From: Sva-07 sp963793335
GTDB lineage: Bacteria > Actinomycetota > Acidimicrobiia > Acidimicrobiales > Ilumatobacteraceae
Assembly: GCA_963793335.1 (NCBI GenBank)
Contig: CAWBZS010000001.1
Coordinates: 186,001-250,000, forward strand
Reading direction: 5' to 3'
DNA: 64,000 nt
The first letter of the stretch is position 1. The number at the start of each line of letters is the position of its first letter. Of the stretch, positions 59,480-64,000 are shown piece by piece. The translations under genes were made by a program, and so were the position numbers. The notes under the pieces were generated by a model, which did no database searches, had not been told where the DNA came from, and saw only the letters and a list, made by a program, of their open reading frames with translations.

Positions 59480-60430
59480 GACGTTGCCTCCGGTGCCTGG
59501 TTCGACGAGGCGTCGCCCGCTGGTTCGTCGGTGAGCGTGAGGTAGACGTCTTCGAGCGACACCCGACTCACCGACAGCGAGTCGAGTTCGTGCCCTTCGG
59601 CAACCGCCCAACCGGTCAGCTGGTGCACGACGGCGGTCGGGTGGTCGACGTTGGCCTCGACGAGGCGCCCGGACAGCGCGAACGTCGACACCGAGCAGGT
59701 CGCCGAACGTGGTCGGGGCGCTGGCTGCGTCGAGCTCGGCGGGCAACATGAAGCTCACCACCGTGCCACTGACCCTGGAGATCAGCTCGTCCGGGGTGCC
59801 TTCGGCGATCAGTGATCCGCTGGCGAGGACCCCCACCCGGTCGGCCAGGTGCTCGGCCTCGTCGAGATAGTGCGTGGTGAGCAGGACCGTGGTTCCCTCG
59901 TCGCCGAGCGACTCGATCAAGTCCCACGATCGACGTCGCGCCGACGGGTCGAACCCCGTGGTGGGCTCGTCGAGGAACAGCAGCTCGGGGCGCCCGACGA
60001 TGCCCAGCGCCAGATCGACTCGGCGTCGCTGGCCGCCCGAGAGCGAGCCGACTCGAGCATCGACCTTCTCCTCCAACCCGACCAGTGCCACGACCTCGTC
60101 GAGCGGCCGCGGATTGCGGTAGCAGCCGCCGTAGAGCTCGATCACCTCGCGAACGCTGAACTCGGCTTCGACACCGGATGACTGCAGCACGATGCCGATG
60201 CGGTCGCGAAAGTCTCGGCCCGCGGTGGCGGGATCCACCCCGAGCACGTCGATGGTGCCAGCCGTCGCCGTTCGGTGGCCTTCGAGAATCTCGACGGCGG
60301 TCGACTTGCCGGCGCCATTGGCGCCGAGGAGCGCGTAGACCTCTCCGGGCTCGATGTGGAACGACAGGCCATCGACCGCTCGAACGGCCCCGTAGTACTT
60401 GCGGAGATCGTCGACTCGGATGACGCTCAT
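59476..60430 (-). CDS. ABC transporter ATP-binding protein (DrrA-like), apparent frameshift near 59692
   Basis: The N-terminal 240 residues form a normal ABC ATPase: Walker A LLGANGAGKST, Q-loop IVLQSSG, signature LSGGQRRRVDLALG, Walker B LLFLDEPTTG and switch His TTHYLDEAEHL. After TTFGDLLG (about 59692) the frame changes to Arg/Pro-rich nonsense, whereas the neighbouring frame continues sensibly (VSTFALSGRLVEANVDHPTA ... VSLEDVYLTLTDEPAGD) and ends at 59476, overlapping the permease GTG. A single extra G on the coding strand, in the GGT codon, would cause this. It pairs with the permease to export a drug or lipid. Confidence 0.83.
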
Positions 60431-60442
60431 GGAACCCGGAAC

Positions 60443-60832
60443 CTACCGTGCCGGTGGCTTGGGGGAAATTGGCAGGCCCGAGTCGTTGCGCAGGTGCTCG
60501 GCCGCCGGAACGAAGTACGCCATCAACTCCTCCGCCACCGCGTCGGGCTGCGACCGCTCGTCGCACACCCGCTCGACCGCAGCAGCCATGTGGACGAGCC
60601 AACGATCGCGTTCGAGCGGTCCGACGTGGAAGGGCATGTGCCGCATCCGCAACCGCGGATGGCCACGCTCCTCCATGTAGGTCGTGGGCCCGCCCCAGTA
60701 CTGGGCGAGGAACAGGGTGAGTCGGTGGCGGGCACCGGTCAGGTCTGGCTGCTCCGGGTACAGCGGCAGCAAGACGTCGTCATCGGCGACGCCGAGGTAG
60801 AACGCGTCGACCAAGGCCTCGAAGAACGGCAT
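60443..60832 (-). CDS. glbO: Group II truncated haemoglobin (GlbO-like), N-terminus disturbed
   Basis: The 129-residue frame covers nearly the whole trHbO fold: VDAFYLGVADD (B helix Tyr), FLAQYWGGPTTYMEERG (E helix region), HPRLRMRHMPFHVG with the proximal His, and ERDRWLVHMAAAV with the G8 Trp. It binds O2/NO with haem in the cytoplasm. The ATG at 60832 falls after the normal start: the codons just upstream read TVFRVGG in the same frame, the expected A-helix sequence, but no start codon exists before an in-frame TAG. A length error in the T5 run would join a GTG at 60873 (VHDAAPTLF) to the gene. Confidence 0.85.
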   Translation of the reverse strand: MPFFEALVDAFYLGVADDDVLLPLYPEQPDLTGARHRLTLFLAQYWGGPTTYMEERGHPRLRMRHMPFHVGPLERDRWLVHMAAAVERVCDERSQPDAVAEELMAYFVPAAEHLRNDSGLPISPKPPAR

Positions 60833-60844
60833 GCCGCCGACTCG

Positions 60845-60885
60845 AAAAACAGTGTGGGCGCCGCGTCGTGCACGGCGCCCACACT
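60845..60885 (-). terminator. Intrinsic terminator-like hairpin with T-tract
   Basis: Perfect 12-bp GC-rich arms (60874-60885 and 60851-60862 read on the minus strand) with an 11-nt loop are followed on the minus strand by GTTTTT. This is the best factor-independent terminator in the window and would end the transcript of the 69-residue gene upstream. It also overlaps the probable original start region of the truncated haemoglobin. Confidence 0.55.
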
Positions 60886-60972
60886 AGGGGGACTTCTCCG
60901 AAGACGCAGCGGGGGGACGGCGCTTCGGAGGTCTGGTGGCCACCGCGACCGGCGGTGGCACGAACGTGGCGA

Positions 60973-61182
60973 TCAGGCGTCGGCGAAGATGGCGTCGGGG
61001 TCGAACTTGCGGTACTCGACCAACTCGTCGGTGTGCAACACGAACGGAGTCGCACCGTCGCACGGATCGAGTACCAATGCCTCGTCGGTGGCGAGCAGCA
61101 CGAGCACGGTGATCACGTCATCGCCCTGCTTGAGCTCGATCACGTCGCCGGTCTGCAGCTTCTCCATCAACATCGTCGTCAT
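60973..61182 (-). CDS. Small uncharacterised protein
   Basis: A 69-residue acidic protein (MTTMLMEKLQTGDVIELKQG at the start; later ITVLVLLATDEALVLDPCDG and HTDELVEYRKFDPDAIFADA) is predicted as a small beta-rich domain. GAGGAAG lies 7 nt upstream of the ATG. I do not recognise the family. A strong terminator hairpin follows, so it is probably transcribed alone. Confidence 0.7.
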   Translation of the reverse strand: MTTMLMEKLQTGDVIELKQGDDVITVLVLLATDEALVLDPCDGATPFVLHTDELVEYRKFDPDAIFADA

Positions 61183-61332
61183 TGCACGCTTCCTCTACTT
61201 CTCGACTGTGGTTCTCGTGCCCGGGTGGCATCTCGTCTGGTGCGCATCGTCGCCGACGCGTTCAAGACACATGGAAGAACCGGCGACACGCCGAATCATT
61301 CCCACAACTCGACGTGTCAACCGTCACGGCGG

Positions 61333-61629
61333 TCAGGACGCCAGTTCATAGTGCTGAACGAGCTCTCGTTCGAGCCCGCCGTCGAGCACGTGATCGCGCC
61401 ACGCTCGCGGCGCGGCCTTCACCGTGTGCTTGTCGTAGGGCACCACGAAACGGCCCGTGTCGGTGAGGTACCCGGCGCCGATCGGGAGGTAGTGCGCCGC
61501 GCGCAGCAATCCGAGATCGACCACCGCCCAGACCGGATGTCCATCGGTGTCGTAGATGACGTCGTCGATCGTGCCGATCAGACGTTGCTCGTGGTCGATG
61601 ACGTCGGATCCTCGATAGTGAGCAGACAT
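61333..61629 (-). CDS. PRC-barrel domain protein
   Basis: The 98-residue protein has the PRC-barrel pattern: VIDHEQRLIGTIDDVIYDTD, HPVWAVVDLG, HYLPIGAGYLTDTGRFVVPY and DHVLDGG. Such small beta-barrels bind RNA-processing or photosynthetic partners in other bacteria; here the role is unknown. AGGAG lies 6 nt before the ATG at 61629. A canonical promoter with a palindromic operator sits upstream, indicating regulated expression. Confidence 0.8.
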   Translation of the reverse strand: MSAHYRGSDVIDHEQRLIGTIDDVIYDTDGHPVWAVVDLGLLRAAHYLPIGAGYLTDTGRFVVPYDKHTVKAAPRAWRDHVLDGGLERELVQHYELAS

Positions 61630-61687
61630 GATCACTCCTGTTCCCCGCCCGCTGTGGTGGGTTCGTGAGGATTGCGTCCGCCCGGAC

Positions 61688-61725
61688 TGTTACCTAACTG
61701 TAACATTTTCCCGAGTCCGCGTCAA
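61688..61725 (-). promoter_or_regulatory. Promoter with palindromic operator for the PRC-barrel gene
   Basis: Read on the minus strand, TTGACG (61725-61720) and TACAGT (61702-61697) are separated by 17 nt, a near-consensus sigma-70 promoter. TGTTAC-N6-GTAACA (61688-61705) forms a perfect dyad covering the -10, so a repressor would block initiation. The local A+T is high for this genome. Transcription would begin near 61690. Confidence 0.6.
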
Positions 61726-61735
61726 CGACGCAATG

Positions 61736-62599
61736 TCAGTGGAAGTCGGGTTCCACCCAGTCGACGAAGAGGTCGGGGAGCCCATCGGACACCCGCACGG
61801 GGTACACCGGCGGTCGCTTCTCGAGAAAGCTCTCGACACCTTCTCGGGAGTCGGCGCTGGCACCACGGGACTGAATGCCGCGCGAGTCCACCCGATGGGC
61901 CTCCATCGGGTGATCTGCCCCGAGCATCCGCCACAGCATCTGACGGGTGAGCGCGACCGAGACCGGCGCGGTGTGCTCGGCGATCTCTCGGGCGATCTCA
62001 CGAGCCGCAGGCAGCAGGTCCTCCGGCGCATGCACACTGCGAACGAGACCACGCTCGTGCGCCTCCGTCGCTGGAAACACCCGTCCGGAGTAGCACCACT
62101 CGGCGGCGGTGCTGATGCCGACGAGACGCGGCAGGAACCACGAGGAACACGCCTCGGGCACGATGCCACGGCGGGCGAAGACGAATCCGAACCGCGCAGC
62201 GTCGGATGCGAGCCGGATGTCCATCGGCAACGTCATCGTGACACCGACCCCGACGGCGGCACCGTTGATGGCACCGATCACCGGCTTCTTGCAGTCGAAG
62301 ATCCGCAGCGACACCATGCCACCGCCGTCGCGCGGCACCCCGACCTCGGTCTGGATGTCGGAGCCGCCTTTGGAGAACGTCGCTCCCCCACCACCGAGGT
62401 CGGCGCCGGCACAGAAGGCACGGTCGCCTGCGCCCGTCACGATCACGACTCGCACGTCGTCATCGGCGTCGATCCGGTCGAACACGTCGATCAGCTCGCG
62501 CATCATCACGTCGGTGAACGCATTCATCCGATCTGGGCGGTTCAGCGTCACCGTCGCCACCGAATCGGTCACCTCGTACAGGATCTGCGAGTACTCCAT
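61736..62599 (-). CDS. Enoyl-CoA hydratase/isomerase family protein
   Basis: The 287-residue crotonase-fold protein shows ATVTLNRPDRMNAFTDVMMR, the oxyanion segments FCAGADLGGGG and NGAAVGVGVTMTLPMDIRLA, and FARRGIVPEACSSWFLPRLV with the catalytic Glu. A longer form is possible in frame, but homology begins at the ATG at 62599. It acts on a fatty acyl-CoA in the cytoplasm. Its stop lies near the PRC-barrel promoter. It diverges from the amidohydrolase gene. Confidence 0.92.
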   Translation of the reverse strand: MEYSQILYEVTDSVATVTLNRPDRMNAFTDVMMRELIDVFDRIDADDDVRVVIVTGAGDRAFCAGADLGGGGATFSKGGSDIQTEVGVPRDGGGMVSLRIFDCKKPVIGAINGAAVGVGVTMTLPMDIRLASDAARFGFVFARRGIVPEACSSWFLPRLVGISTAAEWCYSGRVFPATEAHERGLVRSVHAPEDLLPAAREIAREIAEHTAPVSVALTRQMLWRMLGADHPMEAHRVDSRGIQSRGASADSREGVESFLEKRPPVYPVRVSDGLPDLFVDWVEPDFH

Positions 62600-62698
62600 T
62601 CCAGGACGGTACCCAGACCGACGGTCACGCCGAGAACCGGCCCGACCGGGTCGGACGGACCCGAACATGGGTCCGCGCAGCACTGATACTCTGCGCCG

Positions 62699-63918
62699 AT
62701 GACCACCCGCATCGTCGCTGACATCCTGATCCCCGGCCGTGGGGAGCCGATCGAGCACGGCACCGTGGTGATGGACCGCGGTGAGGTCACCTACGCGGGG
62801 ACAACCGACGGCGCACCTGCGGTCTCGTCGAACGACGAGGTCGTCGAGGCACCAGCCGTCCTGCCCGGCCTGTGGGACTGTCACACCCATTTCGTCGGCA
62901 TGTCGGAGCCGAACCTCGATGCACTGGCGACAGTCGACATCGTCGGCGCTGCCGCGCGCGGGTCGAGGACGCCGGCAAGGTCCTCGACGGCGGCATCACC
63001 AGCGTCCGCGATGTCGGCGGCATCGGGCTCCGGCTCGCACCCGTCGTCGCCGAGGGGAGAATGCGAGGCCCGCACATCTACGGTGCCGGCCGCATCCTGT
63101 CGACCACCGGCGGCCACGGCGACATCCACTCGCTCCCGCTCGACTTCGCCCACGAACTCACGTGCAACACCGGACTCAGCATCCTGTGCGACGGCGTACC
63201 CGAGGTCATGAAGGCCGTTCGCACGAATCTGCGCTCCAACGCCAAGCTGATCAAGGTCTGCGCCTCGGGCGGCGTCATGTCCGAGATCGACCATCCGATG
63301 CATCAGCAGTTCTCCGACGAGGAACTCGCGGCGATCGTCGCCGAGGCGGCACGTGCGGACCGCATCGTCGCAGCACATTGCCACGGCAAGGCCGGGATCA
63401 TGGCGGCGTTGCGTGCTGGTGTCCACTCGATCGAACACGGCAGCTTCCTCGACGAAGAGGCCGCGGACCTGATGGTCGAGCAGGGAACGTGGCTCGTGCC
63501 GACCCGCTACGTGTGCGAGGCCCTGCTGCAACAGGAGGAGAACCTCCCCGCCTACGTCTATGCGAAGGGCCAGATGGTCAGCGGCGCGCATGAGCAGGCG
63601 ATGAAGATCGCGATCGCGAAGGGGGTCAAGATCGCAGCCGGCTGCGACATCTTCGTCTCGGGTCAGATGTACGGCACCGGGACGCTCGAGGTGATGCACC
63701 TCGTCAACGCCGGGATGACCGACCTGGAAGCGATCGAAGCGGCAACGGCCAACGGTCCGGCGACGCTCGGCCCACAGGCACCGCACACCGGCCAGTTGCG
63801 TGATGGCTTCGACGCCGACGTGATCACGATGGACGCCAACCCGCTCGACGACCGCAGCGTCTGGGGCGACCCCGACCGGGTCACCGGTGTGTGGCAGCTC
63901 GGTCGACGCATGAAGTGA
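62699..63918 (+). CDS. Amidohydrolase-family metal-dependent hydrolase, apparent frameshift near 62955
   Basis: The N-terminal part (from ATG 62699) reads IVADILIPGRGEPIEHGTVV and contains the metal motif CHTHFVG, up to ATVDIVGAAA. The expected continuation (RVEDAGKVLDGGITSVRDVG) is in the -1 frame and runs to 63918, with VAAHCHGKAG, HSIEHGSF and AAGCDIFVSG metal/catalytic segments. A base missing in the GCGCGCGGG stretch around 62951-62962 would restore a protein of about 406 residues. It resembles imidazolonepropionase/prolidase-like amidohydrolases that open cyclic amides or cleave dipeptides. The substrate is unknown. Confidence 0.83.
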
Positions 63919-63981
63919 CGAGACGGCGTCGCCCAAACGTCGGTCGGCGCGGTGGCGTCGTCGTCAGCCGTCCGGAGCGGA

Positions 63982-64000
63982 CTAGATGTCGAGGAACCGG
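63982..64000 (-). CDS. 3' end of a gene running off the right edge
   Basis: On the minus strand the last bases read ...RFLDI then TAG (63984-63982). Several GyrB/ParE-type topoisomerase subunits end in RFLDI or a close variant, but five residues are not enough to identify the gene. Confidence 0.25.

Noticed and set aside
58640..60430. Single 596-residue ABC ATPase-permease fusion protein
   Set aside because: The sequence between the two domains is Arg/Pro-rich nonsense, and the true ATPase tail with a GTGA overlap exists in the neighbouring frame.

Overview
The window is a GC-rich (roughly two-thirds G+C), densely packed stretch of bacterial chromosome with about 55 protein genes. No rRNA, tRNA, CRISPR array, insertion sequence or phage module was recognised. 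The mycobacterial-type fused 2-oxoglutarate enzyme Kgd, a coenzyme F420 biosynthesis gene (cofE), a group II truncated haemoglobin, GTP-dependent PEP carboxykinase, many GTG starts and many 4-nt ATGA/GTGA gene overlaps point to an actinobacterium. The overall mix fits an Acidimicrobiia/Ilumatobacter-like lineage; that assignment is inference, not proof.

Layout. 1-11 kb: a partial NYN nuclease with an S1-like domain, a HAD hydrolase, a di-iron protein resembling alternative oxidase, kgd, a frame-broken cyclase/ATPase/TPR signalling protein and an FAD amine oxidase. 11-24 kb: an aldo/keto reductase divergent from a GH65 phosphorylase that is coupled to a PhyH-type dioxygenase; nitronate monooxygenase, thioredoxin, P450, SDR and flavoprotein reductase; a 25-residue membrane peptide coupled to a hemerythrin; an ACT protein; and selD, whose active site is encoded by an in-frame TGA (selenocysteine). 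24-35 kb: an M3 peptidase coupled to an ANBU-type proteasome relative, panB with a hydrolase, a fatty acid desaturase with a clear promoter/operator, and a tightly overlapped operon DUF2264 - DHDPS-like aldolase - OYE-like reductase - ThuA, divergent from a D-2-hydroxyacid dehydrogenase. 35-47 kb: acyl-CoA dehydrogenase, sucrose-phosphorylase-type GH13 enzyme, pckG, a membrane-anchored unknown, a DUF1704/MATCAP-like metallopeptidase, an HPF-like protein and several oxidoreductases and hydrolases. 47-64 kb: a glycosyltransferase, acyl-CoA dehydrogenase, an AcuC-like deacetylase divergent from a GNAT/acyl-CoA-synthetase-like protein acetyltransferase, M20 peptidase, cofE, menB, a TrmH methylase, purU, an ABC exporter, truncated haemoglobin, a PRC-barrel protein, an enoyl-CoA hydratase and an amidohydrolase.

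Themes. Central carbon nodes (kgd, pckG), CoA/fatty-acid metabolism (panB, acyl-CoA dehydrogenases, hydratases, desaturase) and a probable protein-acetylation switch sit together. Two sugar phosphorylases and the DUF2264 operon suggest use of less common carbohydrates. Several proteins handle O2, iron or redox (AOX-like protein, hemerythrin, truncated Hb, P450, PhyH).

Quality note. At least three genes (cyclase/ATPase, ABC ATPase, amidohydrolase) are broken by a single-base frame change. kgd carries a compensated frame swap in its linker, and the truncated haemoglobin has homology upstream of its only start. This clustering suggests consensus errors in the assembly, although genuine mutations cannot be excluded from sequence alone. 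The most interesting items are the selenocysteine SelD, the DUF2264 operon, the AOX-like di-iron protein, the acetylation writer/eraser pair and a family of perfect GTCAGAC-centred palindromes that overlap stop codons.
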